A stretch of 64,000 bases of DNA from Pseudeuparius sepicola (lineage: Eukaryota > Arthropoda > Insecta > Coleoptera > Anthribidae), in NCBI GenBank assembly GCA_963920635.1, contig OY987298.1:85383454-85447453 (forward strand), given 5' to 3'. A program made the translations under genes and the position numbers. This document shows positions 48,277-61,830 of the stretch, in pieces (positions within the stretch are counted from its first letter, which is position 1; each line of letters begins with the position of its first letter). Under the pieces are notes generated by a model. That model was given only the letters and a program-made list of their open reading frames with translations. It ran no database searches and was not told where the DNA came from.

Positions 48277-51200
48277 GTGCCTCGCCAGCCCACTTTTTCA
48301 ATTTTTAAAAATGTTGACATGCTCCGAAAAAAAAATCCTATACGACGTAAATTGAGTTCTACAACACGATTCGGCCCTCAAAATGTTTCTAAAAAATTTT
48401 TGAGTGCCTGGCCAGCGCACTTTTTCAATTTTCAAAAAAGTTGACATGCTCCGAAAAAAAATACCTATGCGACGTAAATTGAGTTCTACAACACGATTCC
48501 GCCCTCAAAATTTTTCTAAAAAAATTTTAGGTACCTGGTCAGCGCACTTTTTCAATTTTCAAAAATGTTGTCATGCTCCGAAAAAAAAATAAAATTCCTA
48601 TACGACGTAAATTAAGTTCTACAACACTATTCCGCCCTCCAAATTTTTCTAAAAAATTTCAAAGTACCTGGTCAGCGCACTTTTTCTATTTTCAAAAATG
48701 TTGACATGCTCCGAAAAAAAATTCCTATGCGACGTAAATTGAGTTCTACAACACGATTCGGCCCTCAAAATGTTTCTAAAAAATTTTTGAGTGCCTGGCC
48801 AGCGCACTTTTTCAATTTTCAAAAATGTTGACATGCTCCGAAAAAAAATACCTATGCGACGTAAATTGAGTTCTACAACACGATTCCGCCCACAAAATTT
48901 TTCTAAAAAAATTTTAAGTACCTGGTCAGCGCACTTTTTCAATTTTCAAAAATGTTGTCATGCTCCAAAAAAAAAATAAAATTCCTATACGACGTAAATT
49001 AAGTTCTACAACACGATTCCGCCCTAAAAATTTTTCTATAAAATTTCTGAGTGCCTCGCCAGCGCACTTTTTCAATTTTCAAAAATGTTGACATGCTTCG
49101 AAAAAAATACCTATGCGACGTAAATTGAGTTCTACAACACGATTCCGCCCTCAAAATTTTTCTAAAAAATTTCAAAGTACCTGGTCAGCGCACTTTTTCA
49201 ATTTTCAAAAATGTTGGCATGCTCCGAAAAAAAATTCCTATGCGACGTAAATTGAGTTCTACAACACGATTCCGCCCTCAAAATGTTTCTAAAAAATTTT
49301 TGAGTGCCTGGCCAGCGCACTTTTTCAATTTTCAAAAATGTTGACATGCTCCGAAAAAAAATACCTATGCGACGTAAATTGAGTTCTACAACACGATTCC
49401 GCCCTCAAAATTTTTCTAAAAAAATTTTAAGTACCTGGTCAGCGCACTTTTGCAATTTTCAAAAATGTTGTCATGCTCCGAAAAAAAAAAAAAATTCCTA
49501 TACGACGTAAATTAAGTTCTACAACACAATTCCGCCCTAAAAATTTATTTATAAAATTTCTGAGTGCCTGGCCAGCGCACTTTTTCAATTTTCAAACATG
49601 TTGACATGCTCCAAAAAAAAAAAAATTCCTATACGACGTAAATTAAGTTCTGCAACACGATTCCGCCCTAAAAATTTTTCTATAAAATTTCAAAGTACCT
49701 GGTCAGCGCACTTTTTCAATTTTCAAAAATGTGGGCATGCTCCGAAAAAAAAATTCCTATGCGACGTAAATTAAGTTCTACAACACAATTCCGCCCTAAA
49801 AATTTTTTTATAAAATTTCTGTGCCTGGCCAGCGCACTTTTTCAATTTTCAAAAATGTTGTCATGCTCCGAAAAAAAAAATTCATATACGACGTAAATTA
49901 AGTTCTACAACACGATTCCGCCCTAAAAATTTTTCTATAAAATTTCTGAGTGCCCCGCCAGCGCACTTTTTCAATTTTCAAAAATGTTGACATGCTTCGA
50001 AAAAAATACCTATGCGACGTAAATTGAGTTCTACAACACGATTCCGCCCTCAAAATTTTTCTAAAAAATTTCAAAGTACCTGGTCAGCGCACTTTTTCAA
50101 TTTTCAAAAATGTTGGCATGCTCCGAAAAAAAAATTCCTATGCGACGTAAATTAAGTTCTACAACACAATTCCGCCCTAAAAATTTTTTTATAAAATTTC
50201 TGTGCCTGGCCAGCGCACTTTTTCAATTTTCAAAAATGTTGTCATGCTCCGAAAAAAAAAAATTCATATACGACGTAAATTAAGTTCTACAACACGATTC
50301 CGCCCTAAAAATTTTTCTATAAAATTTCTGAGTGCCCCGCCAGCGCACTTTTTCAATTTTCAAAAATGTTGACATGCTTCGAAAAAAAATACCTATGCGA
50401 CGTAAATTGAGTTCTACAACACGATTCCGCCCTCAAAATTTTTCTAAAAAAATTTTAAGTACCTGGTCAGCGCACTTTTTCAATTTTCAAAAATGTTGTC
50501 ATGCTCCGAAAAAAAAATAAAATTCCTATACGACGTAAATTAAGTTCTACAACACGATTCCGCCCTAAAAATTTTTCTATAAAATTTCTGAGTGCCTCGC
50601 CAGCGCACTTTTTCAATTTTCAAAAATGTTGACATGCTTCGAAAAAAATACCTATGCGACGTAAATTGAGTTCTACAACACGATTCCGCCCTCAAAATTT
50701 TTCTAAAAAATTTCAAAGTACCTGGTCAGCGCACTTTTTCAATTTTCAAAAATGTTGGCATGCTCCGAAAAAAAATTCCTATGCGACGTAAATTAAGTTC
50801 TACAACACAATTCCGCCCTAAAAATTTTTTTATAAAATTTCTGCGCCTGGCCAGCGCACTTTTTCAATTTTCAAAAATGTTGACATGCTCCGAAAAGAAA
50901 ATTCCTATGCGACGTAAATTGAGTTCTAGAACACGATTCCACCCTCAAAATTTTTCTAAAAAATTTTTAAGTTCCTGGTCAGCGCACTTTTTCAATTTTC
51001 AAAAATGTTTTCATGCTCCGAAAAAAAAATAAAATTCCTATACGACGTAAATTGAGTTCTACCACACGATTCCGCCCTCAAAATTTTTCTAAAAAATTTC
51101 TAAGTACCTGGCCAGCGCACTTTTTCAATTTTTAAAAATGTTGACATGCTCCGAAAAAAATACCTATGCGACGTAAATTGAGTTCTACAACACGATTCCG

Positions 51201-53022
51201 CCCTCAAAATTTTTCTAAAAAATTTCAAAGTACCTGGTCAGCGCACTTTTTCAATTTTCAAAAATGTTGGCATGCTCCGAAAAAAAATTCCTATGCGACG
51301 TAAATTGAGTTCTACAACACGATTCCGCCCTCAAAATGTTTCTAAAAAATTTTTGAGTGCCTGGCCAGCTCACTTTTTCAATTTTCAAAAATGTTGACAT
51401 GCTCCGAAAAAAAATACCTATGCGACGTAAATTGAGTTCTACAACACGATTCCGCCCTCAAAATTTTTCTAAAAAAATTTTAAGTACCTGGTCAGCGCAC
51501 TTTTGCAATTTTCAAAAATGTTGTCATGCTCCGAAAAAAAAATAAAATTCCTATACGACGTAAATTGAGTTCTACAACACGATTCCGCCCTAAAAATTTT
51601 TCTATAAAATTTCAAAGTACCTGGTCAGCGCACTTTTTCAATTTTCAAAAATGTTGGCATGCTCCGAAAAAAAAATTCCTATGCGACGTAAATTAAGTTC
51701 TACAACACAATTCCGCCCTAAAAATTTATTTATAAAATTTCTGAGTGCCTGGCCAGCGCACTTTTTCAATTTTCAAACATGTTGACATGCTCCAAAAAAA
51801 AAAAAATTCCTATACGACGTAAATTAAGTTCTGCAACACGATTCCGCCCTAAAAATTTTTCTATAAAATTTCAAAGTACCTGGTCAGCGCACTTTTTCAA
51901 TTTTCAAAAATGTGGGCATGCTCCGAAAAAAAAATTCCTATGCGACGTAAATTAAGTTCTACAACACAATTCCGCCCTAAAAATTTTTTTATAAAATTTC
52001 TGTGCCTGGCCAGCGCACTTTTTCAATTTTCAAAAATGTTGTCATGCTCCGAAAAAAAAAATTCATATACGACGTAAATTAAGTTCTACAACACGATTCC
52101 GCCCTAAAAATTTTTCTATAAAATTTCTGAGTGCCCCGCCAGCGCACTTTTTCAATTTTCAAAAATGTTGACATGCTTCGAAAAAAATACCTATGCGACG
52201 TAAATTGAGTTCTACAACACGATTCCGCCCTCAAAATTTTTCTAAAAAATTTCAAAGTACCTGGTCAGCGCACTTTTTCAATTTTCAAAAATGTTGGCAT
52301 GCTCCGAAAAAAAAATTCCTATGCGACGTAAATTAAGTTCTACAACACAATTCCGCCCTAAAAATTTTTTTATAAAATTTCTGTGCCTGGCCAGCGCACT
52401 TTTTCAATTTTCAAAAATGTTGTCATGCTCCGAAAAAAAAAAATTCATATACGACGTAAATTAAGTTCTACAACACGATTCCGCCCTAAAAATTTTTCTA
52501 TAAAATTTCTGAGTGCCCCGCCAGCGCACTTTTTCAATTTTCAAAAATGTTGACATGCTTCGAAAAAAAATACCTATGCGACGTAAATTGAGTTCTACAA
52601 CACGATTCCGCCCTCAAAATTTTTCTAAAAAAATTTTAAGTACCTGGTCAGCGCACTTTTTCAATTTTCAAAAATGTTGTCATGCTCCGAAAAAAAAATA
52701 AAATTCCTATACGACGTAAATTAAGTTCTACAACACGATTCCGCCCTAAAAATTTTTCTATAAAATTTCTGAGTGCCTCGCCAGCGCACTTTTTCAATTT
52801 TCAAAAATGTTGACATGCTTCGAAAAAAATACCTATGCGACGTAAATTGAGTTCTACAACACGATTCCGCCCTCAAAATTTTTCTAAAAAATTTCAAAGT
52901 ACCTGGTCAGCGCACTTTTTCAATTTTCAAAAATGTTGGCATGCTCCGAAAAAAAATTCCTATGCGACGTAAATTAAGTTCTACAACACAATTCCGCCCT
53001 AAAAATTTTTTTATAAAATTTC
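48277..53022 (+). repeat. Domain C higher-order repeat, unit 2 (truncated, ~4.7 kb)
   Basis: Colinear with unit 1 until about 53,022. There CTGCGCCTGG replaces CTGTGCCTGG, and the array continues in the 2,181-bp register. It lacks one monomer near 49,490 relative to unit 1. Its private variants include ATGTGGGCATG at 49,730 and 51,911, AAAAAAGTTGAC near 48,436, and TTTTAGGTACC near 48,529. Confidence 0.87.
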
Positions 53023-55520
53023 TGCGCCTGGCCAGCGCACTTTTTCAATTTTCAAAAATGTTGACATGCTCCGAAAAGAAAATTCCTATGCGACGTAAAT
53101 TGAGTTCTAGAACACGATTCCACCCTCAAAATTTTTCTAAAAAATTTTTAAGTTCCTGGTCAGCGCACTTTTTCAATTTTCAAAAATGTTTTCATGCTCC
53201 GAAAAAAAAATAAAATTCCTATACGACGTAAATTGAGTTCTACCACACGATTCCGCCCTCAAAATTTTTCTAAAAAATTTCTAAGTACCTGGCCAGCGCA
53301 CTTTTTCAATTTTTAAAAATGTTGACATGCTCCGAAAAAAATACCTATGCGACGTAAATTGAGTTCTACAACACGATTCCGCCCTCAAAATTTTTCTAAA
53401 AAATTTCAAAGTACCTGGTCAGCGCACTTTTTCAATTTTCAAAAATGTTGGCATGCTCCGAAAAAAAATTCCTATGCGACGTAAATTGAGTTCTACAACA
53501 CGATTCCGCCCTCAAAATGTTTCTAAAAAATTTTTGAGTGCCTGGCCAGCGCACTTTTTCAATTTTCAAAAATGTTGACATGCTCCGAAAAAAAATACCT
53601 ATGCGACGTAAATTGAGTTCTACAACACGATTCCGCCCTCAAAATTTTTCTAAAAAAATTTTAAGTACCTGGTCAGCGCACTTTTGCAATTTTCAAAAAT
53701 GTTGTCATGCTCCGAAAAAAAAATAAAATTCCTATACGACGTAAATTAAGTTCTGCAACACGATTCCGCCCTAAAAATTTTTCTATAAAATTTCAAAGTA
53801 CCTGGTCAGCGCACTTTTTCAATTTTCAAAAATGTTGGCATGCTCCGAAAAAAAAATTCCTATGCGACGTAAATTAAGTTCTACAACACAATTCCGCCCT
53901 AAAAATTTATTTATAAAATTTCTGAGTGCCTGGCCAGCGCACTTTTTCAATTTTCAAACATGTTGACATGCTCCAAAAAAAAAAAATTCCTATACGACGT
54001 AAATTAAGTTCTGCAACACGATTCCGCCCTAAAAATTTTTCTATAAAATTTCAAAGTACCTGGTCAGCGCACTTTTTCAATTTTCAAAAATGTTGGCATG
54101 CTCCGAAAAAAAAATTCCTATGCGACGTAAATTAAGTTCTACAACACAATTCCGCCCTAAAAATTTTTTTATAAAATTTCTGTGCCTGGCCAGCGCACTT
54201 TATCAATTTTCAAAAATGTTGTCATGCTCCGAAAAAAAAAAATCATATACGACGTAAATTAAGTTCTACAACACGATTCCGCCCTAAAAATTTTTCTATA
54301 AAATTTCTGAGTGCCCCGCCAGCGCACTTTTTCAATTTTCAAAAATGTTGACATGCTTCGAAAAAAATACCTATGCGACGTAAATTGAGTTCTACAACAC
54401 GATTCCGCCCTCAAAATTTTTCTAAAAAATTTCAAAGTACCTGGTCAGCGCACTTTTTCAATTTTCAAAAATGTTGGCATGCTCCGAAAAAAAAATTCCT
54501 ATGCGACGTAAATTAAGTTCTACAACACAATTCCGCCCTAAAAATTTTTTTATAAAATTTCTGTGCCTGGCCAGCGCACTTTTTCAATTTTCAAAAATGT
54601 TGTCATGCTCCGAAAAAAAAAAAATTCATATACGACGTAAATTAAGTTCTACAACACGATTCCGCCCTAAAAATTTTTCTATAAAATTTCTGAGTGCGCC
54701 GCCAGCGCACTTTTTCAATTTTCAAAAATGTTGACATGCTTCGAAAAAAAAATACCTATGCGACGTAAATTGAGTTCTACAACACGATTCCGCCCTCAAA
54801 ATTTTTCTAAAAAAATTTTAAGTACCTGGTCAGCGCACTTTTTCAATTTTCAAAAATGTTGTCATGCTCCGAAAAAAAAATAAAATTCCTATACGACGTA
54901 AATTAAGTTCTACAACACGATTCCGCCCTAAAAATTTTTCTATAAAATTTCTGAGTGCCTCGCCAGCGCACTTTTTCAATTTTCAAAAATGTTGACATGC
55001 TTCGAAAAAAATACCTATGCGACGTAAATTGAGTTCTACAACACGATTCCGCCCTCAAAATTTTTCTAAAAAATTTCAAAGTACCTGGTCAGCGCACTTT
55101 TTCAATTTTCAAAAATGTTGGCATGCTCCGAAAAAAAATTCCTATGCGACGTAAATTAAGTTCTACAACACAATTCCGCCCTAAAAATTTTTTTATAAAA
55201 TTTCTGCGCCTGGCCAGCGCACTTTTTCAATTTTCAAAAATGTTGACATGCTCCGAAAAGAAAATTCCTATGCGACGTAAATTGAGTTCTAGAACACGAT
55301 TCCACCCTCAAAATTTTTCTAAAAAATTTTTAAGTTCCTGGTCAGCGCACTTTTTCAATTTTCAAAAATGTTTTCATGCTCCGAAAAAAAAATAAAATTC
55401 CTATACGACGTAAATTGAGTTCTACCACACGATTCCGCCCTCAAAATTTTTCTAAAAAATTTCTAAGTACCTGGCCAGCGCACTTTTTCAATTTTTAAAA
55501 ATGTTGACATGCTCCGAAAA
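49304..55520 (+). repeat. Domain C 17-monomer subunit series (2,053 + 2,181 + ~1,983 bp)
   Basis: Subunits start at 49,304, 51,357 and 53,538. A second marker, the T1 monomer with GTGCCCCGCC, lies near 50,332, 52,513 and 54,694, a spacing of 2,181 bp. The first subunit is one monomer short. The third departs from the pattern near 55,520 (ATCCTATACG instead of TACCTATGCG). Earlier subunits of the same series start at 44,048 and 46,224. Confidence 0.88.
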
Positions 55521-58150
55521 AAAAAATCCTATACGACGTAAATTGAGTTCTACAACACGATTCCGCCCTCAAAATGTTTCTAAAAAATTTTTGAGTGCCT
55601 GGCCAGCGCACTTTTTCAATTTTCAAAAATGTTGGCATGCTCCGAAAAAAAAATTCCTATGCGACGTAAATTAAGTTCTACAACACAATTCCGCCCTAAA
55701 AATTTTTTTATAAAATTTCTGTGCCTGGCCAGCGCACTTTTTCAATTTTCAAATATGTTGACATGCTCCGAAAAAAAATTCCTATACGACGTAAATTAAG
55801 TTCTACAACACGAATCCGCCCTAAAAATTTTTCTATAAAATTTCTGAGTGCCTCGCCAGCGCACTTTTTCAATTTTCAAAAATGTTGACATGCTTCGAAA
55901 AAAATACCTATGCGACGTAAATTGAGTTCTACAACACGATTCCGCCCTCAAAATTTTTCTAAAAAATTTCAAAGTACCTGGTCAGCGCACTTTTTCAATT
56001 TTCAAAAATGTTGGCATGCTCCGAAAAAAAAATTCCTATGCGACGTAAATTAAGTTCTACAACACAATTCCGCCCTAAAAATTTTTTTATAAAATTTCTG
56101 CGCCTGGCCAGCGCACTTTTTCAATTTTCAAAAATGTTGACATGCTCCGAAAAGAAAATTCCTATGCGACGTAAATTGAGTTCTAGAACACGATTCCACC
56201 CTCAAAATTTTTCTAAAAAATTTTTAAGTTCCTGGTCAGCGCACTTTTTCAATTTTCAAAAATGTTTTCATGCTCCGAAAAAAAAATAAAATTCCTATAC
56301 GACGTAAATTGAGTTCTACCACACGATTCCGCCCTCAAAATTTTTCTAAAAAATTTCTAAGTACCTGGCCAGCGCACTTTTTCAATTTTTAAAAATGTTG
56401 ACATGCTCCGAAAAAAAAAATCCTATACGACGTAAATTGAGTTCTACAACACTATTCCGCCCTCCAAATTTTTCTAAAAAATTTCAAAGTACCTGGTCAG
56501 CGCACTTTTTCTATTTTCAAAAATGTTGACATGCTCCGAAAAAAAATTCCTATGCGACGTAAATTGAGTTCTACAACACGATTCCGCCCTCAAAATGTTT
56601 CTAAAAAATTTTTGAGTGCCTGGCCAGCGCACTTTTTCAATTTTCAAAAATGTTGGCATGCTCCGAAAAAAAAATTCCTATGCGACGTAAATTAAGTTCT
56701 ACAACACAATTCCGCCCTAAAAATTTTTTTATAAAATTTCTGTGCCTGGCCAGCGCACTTTTTCAATTTTCAAATATGTTGACATGCTCCGAAAAAAAAT
56801 TCCTATGCGACGTAAATTAAGTTCTACAACACAATTCCGCCCTAAAAATTTATTTATAAAATTTCTGAGTGCCTGGCCAGCGCACTTTTTCAATTTTCAA
56901 ACATGTTCACATGCTCCAAAAAAAAATAAAATTCCTATACGACGTAAATTAAGTTCTGCAACACGATTCCGCCCTAAAAATTTTTCTATAAAATTTCAAA
57001 GTACCTGGTCAGCGCACTTTTTCAATTTTCAAAAATGTTGGCATGCTCCGAAAAAAAAATTCCTATGCGACGTAAATTAAGTTCTACAACACAATTCCGC
57101 CCTAAAAATTTTTTTATAAAATTTCTGTGCCTGGCCAGCGCACTTTTTCAATTTTCAAAAATGTTGTCATGCTCCGAAAAAAAAAAAAATTCATATACGA
57201 CGTAAATTAAGTTCTACAACACGATTCCGCCCTAAAAATTTTTCTATAAAATTTCGGAGTGCCCCGCCAGCGCACTTTTTCAATTTTCAAAAATGTTGAC
57301 ATGCTTCGAAAAAAAATACCTATGCGACGTAAATTGAGTTATACAACACGATTCCGCCCTCAAAATTTTTCTAAAAAATTTCAAAGTACCTGGTCAGCGC
57401 ACTTTTTCAATTTTCAAAAATGTTGGCATGCTCCGAAAAAAAAATTCCTATGCGACGTAAATTAAGTTCTACAACACAATTCCGCCCTAAAAAATTTTTT
57501 ATAAAATTTCTGTGCCTGGCCAGCGCACTTTTTCAATTTTCAAAAATGTTGTCATGCTCCGAAAAAAAAAATTCCTATACGACGTAAATTAAGTTCTACA
57601 ACACGATTCCGCCCTAAAAATTTTTCTATAAAATTTCTGAGTGCCTCGCCAGCGCACTTTTTTAATTTTTAAAAACGTTGACATGCTCCGAAAAGAAAAT
57701 TCCTATGCGACGTAAATTGAGTTCTACAACACGATTCCACCCTCAAAATTTTTCTAAAAATTTTTAAGTTCCTGGTCAGCGCACTTTTTCAATTTTCAAA
57801 AATGTTGTCATGCTCCGAAAAAAAAATAAAATTCCTATACGACGTAAATTGAGTTCTACCACACGATTCCGCCCTCAAAATTTTTCTAAAAAATTTAAAA
57901 GTACCTGGTCAGCGCACTTTTTCTATTTTCAAAAATGTTGACATGCTCCGAAAAAAAATTCCTATGCGACGTAAATTGAGTTCTACAACACGATTCCGCC
58001 CTCAAAATGTTTCTAAAAAATTTTTGAGTGCCTGGCCAGCGCACTTTTTCAATTTTCAAAAATGTTGACATGCTCCGAAAAAAAATACCTATGCGACGTA
58101 AATTGAGTTCTACAACACGATTCCGCCCTCAAAATTTTTCTAAAAAAATT

Positions 58151-58166
58151 GTAAGTACATACCTGG
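58151..58166. other. 4-bp insertion monomer (GTAAGTACATACCTGG)
   Basis: The usual TTTTAAGTACCTGG reads TTGTAAGTACATACCTGG here, four extra bases with an added G for T. It occurs once in the window. Confidence 0.88.
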
Positions 58167-61100
58167 TCAGCGCACTTTTTCAATTTTCAAAAATGTTGTC
58201 ATGCTCCGAAAAAAAAATAAAATTCCTATACGACGTAAATTAAGTTCTGCAACACGATTCCGCCCTAAAAATTTTTCTATAAAATTTCAAAGTACCTGGT
58301 CAGCGCACTTTTTCAATTTTCAAAAATGTTGGCATGCTCCGAAAAAAAAATTCCTATGCGACGTAAATTAAGTTCTACAACACAATTCCGCCCTAAAAAT
58401 TTTTTTATAAAATTTCTGTGCCTGGCCAGCGCACTTTTTCAATTTTCAAAAATGTTGTCATGCTCCGAAAAAAAAAATTCCTATACGACGTAAATTAAGT
58501 TCTACAACACGATTCCGCCCTAAAAATTTTTCTATAAAATTTCTGAGTGCCTCGCCAGCGCACTTTTTCAATTTTCAAAAATGTTGACATGCTCCAAAAA
58601 GAAAATTCCTATGCGACGTAAATTGAGTTCTAGAACACGATTCCACCCTCAAAATTTTTCTAAAAAATTTTTAAGTTCCTGGTCAGCGCACTTTTTCAAT
58701 TTTCAAAAATGTTGTCATGCTCCGAAAAAAAAAATAAAATTCCTATACGACGTAAATTGAGTTCTACCACACGATTCCGCCCTCAAAATTTTTCTAAAAA
58801 ATTTCTAAGTACGTGGCCAGCGCACTTTTTCAATTTTTAAAAATGTTGACATGCTCCGAAAAAAAAATCCTATACGACGTAAATTGAGTTCTACAACACT
58901 ATTCCGCCCACCAAATTTTTCTAAAAAATTTCAAAGTACCTGGTCAGCGCACTTTTTCTATTTTCAAAAATGTTGACATGCTCCGAAAAAAAATTCCTAT
59001 GCGACGTAAATTGAGTTCTACAACACGATTCCGCCCTCAAAGTGTTTCTAAAAAATTTTTGAGTGCCTGGCCAGCGCACTTTTTCAATTTTCAAAAATGT
59101 TGACATGCTCCGAAAAAAAATAACTATGCGACGTAAATTGAGTTCTACAACACGATTCCGCCCTCAAAATTTTTCTAAAAAAATTTTAAGTACCTGGTCA
59201 GCGCACTTTTTCAATTTTCAAAAATGTTGTCATGCTCCGAAAAAAAAATAAAATTCCTATACGACGTAAATTAAGTTCTGCAACACGATTCCGCCCTAAA
59301 AATTTTTCTATAAAATTTCAAAGTACCTGGTCAGCGCACTTTTTCAATTTTCAAAAATGTTGGCATGCTCCGAAAAAAAAATTCCTATGCGACGTAAATT
59401 AAGTTCTATAACACAATTCCGCCCTAAAAATTTTTTTATAAAATTTCTGTGCCTGGCCTGCGCACTTTTTCAATTTTCAAAAATGTTGTCATGCTCCGAA
59501 AAAAAAAATTCCTATACGACGTAAATTAAGTTCTACAACACGATTACGCCCTAAAAATTTTTCTATAAAATTTCTGAGTGCCTCGCCAGCGCACTTTTTC
59601 AATTTTCAAAAATGTTGACATGCTTCGAAAAAAAATACCTATGCGACGTAAATTGAGTTCTACAACACGATTCCGCCCTCAAAATTTTTCTAAAAAATTT
59701 CAAAGTACCTGGTCAGCGCACTTTTTCAATTTTCAAAAATGTTGGCATGCTCCGAAAAAAAAATTCCTATGCGACGTAAATTAAGTTCTACAACACAATT
59801 CCGCCCTAAAAATTTTTTTATAAAATTTCTGTGCCTGGCCAGCGCACTTTTTCAATTTTCAAAAATGTTGACATGCTCCGAAAAGAAAATTCCTATGCGA
59901 CGTAAATTGAGTTCTAAAACACAATTCCGCCCTAAAAATTTTTTTATAAAATTTCTGTGCCTGGCCAGCGCACTTTTTCAATTTTCAAAAATGTTGTCAT
60001 GCTCCGAAAAAAAAAATTCATATACGACGTAAATTAAGTTCTACAACACGATTCCGCCCTAAAAATTTTTCTATAAAATTTCTGTGCCTGGCCAGCGCAC
60101 TTTTTCAATTTTCAAAAATGTTGACATGCTCCGAAAAAAAAATTCCTATGCGACGTAAATTAATATCTACAACACAATTCCGCCCTAAAAATTTTTTTAT
60201 AAAATTTCTGTGCCTGGCCAGCGCACTTTTTCAATTTTCAAAAATGTTGTCATGCTCCGAAAAAAAAAAATTTTTATACGACGTAAATTAAGTTCTACAA
60301 CACGATTCCGCCCTAAAAATTTTTCTATAAAATTTCTGAGTGCCCCGCCAGCGCACTTTTTCAATTTTCAAAAATGTTGACATGCTTCGAAAAAAAATAC
60401 CTATGCGACGTAAATTGAGTTCTACAACACGATTCCGCCCTCAAAATTTTTCTAAAAAATTTCAAAGTACCTGGTCAGCGCACTTTTTCAATTTTCAAAA
60501 ATGTTGGCATGCTCCGAAAAAAAAATTCCTATGCGACGTAAATTAAGTTCTACAACACAATTCCGCCCTAAAAATTTTTTTATAAAATTTCTGTGCCTCG
60601 CCAGCGCACTTTTTCAATTTTCAAAAATGTTGACATGCTTCGAAAAAAAATACCTATGCGACGTAAATTGAGTTCTACCACACGATTCCGCCCTCAAAAT
60701 TTTTCTAAAAAATTTCAAAGTACCTGGTCAGCGCACTTTTTCAATTTTCAAAAATGTTGGCATGCTCCGAAAAAAAAATTCCTATGCGACGTAAATTAAG
60801 TTCTACAACACAATTCCGCCCTAAAAATTTTTTTATAAAATTTCTGTGCCTGGCCAGCGCACTTTTTTCAATTTTCAAAAATGTTGACATGCTCCGAAAA
60901 GAAAATAAAATTCCTATACGACGTAAATTGAGTTCTACCACACGATTCCGCCCTCAAAATTTTTCTAAAAAATTTCTAAGTACCTGGCCAGCGCACTTTT
61001 TCAATTTTTAAAAATGTTGACATGCTCCGAAAAAAAAATCCTATACGACGTAAATTGAGTTCTACAACACTATTCCGCCCTCCAAATTTTTCTAAAAAAT

Positions 61101-61199
61101 TTCAAAGTACCTGGTCAGCGCACTTTTTCAATTTTCAAAAATGTTGGCATGCTCCGAAAAAAAAATTCCTATGCGACGTAAATTGAGTTCTACAACACA

Positions 61200-61830
61200 A
61201 TTCCGCCCTAAAAATTTTTTTATAAAATTTCTGTGCCTGGCCAGCGCACTTTTTCAATTTTCAAAAATGTTGACATGCTAAGAAAAAAAAATTCCTATGC
61301 GACGTAAATTAAGTTCTACAACACAATTCCGCCCTAAAAATTTTTTTATAAAATTTCTGTGCCTGGCCAGCGCACTTTTTCAATTTTCAAAAATGTTGTC
61401 ATGCTCCGAAAAAAAATACCTATGCGACGTAAATTGAGTTCTACAACACGATTCCGCCCTAAAAAATTTTTTATAAAATTTCTGTGCCTGGCCAGCGCAC
61501 TTTTTCAATTTTCAAAAATGTTGACATGCTAAGAAAAAAAAATTCCTATGCGACGTAAATTAAGTTCTACAACACGATTCCGCCCTAAAAATTTTTTTAT
61601 AAAATTTCTGTGCCTGGCCAGCGCACTTTTTCAATTTTCAAAAATGTTGTCATGCTCCGAAAAAAAATACCTATGCGACGTAAATTGAGTTCTACAACAC
61701 AATTCCGCCCTAAAAATTTTTTTATAAAATTTCTGTGCCTGGCCAGCGCACTTTTTCAATTTTCAAAAATGTTGACATGCTAAGAAAAAAAAATACCTAT
61801 GCGACGTAAATTGAGTTCTACAACACGATT
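61200..61830 (+). repeat. 251-bp dimer repeat with CATGCTAAGAAAA variant, three copies
   Basis: The variant CATGCTAAGAAAA (AAG for CCG) is at 61,278, 61,529 and 61,780, with equal spacing of 251 bp. Each alternates with a T7-like monomer carrying TTGTCATGCTCCG and ending TACCTATGC. The variant is not seen elsewhere, so this is a local two-monomer amplification. Confidence 0.9.

Noticed and set aside
58151..58157. GTAAGTA, a perfect match to a 5' splice-site consensus.
   Set aside because: It arises from a 4-bp insertion and a substitution in one monomer, with no exon or acceptor nearby.
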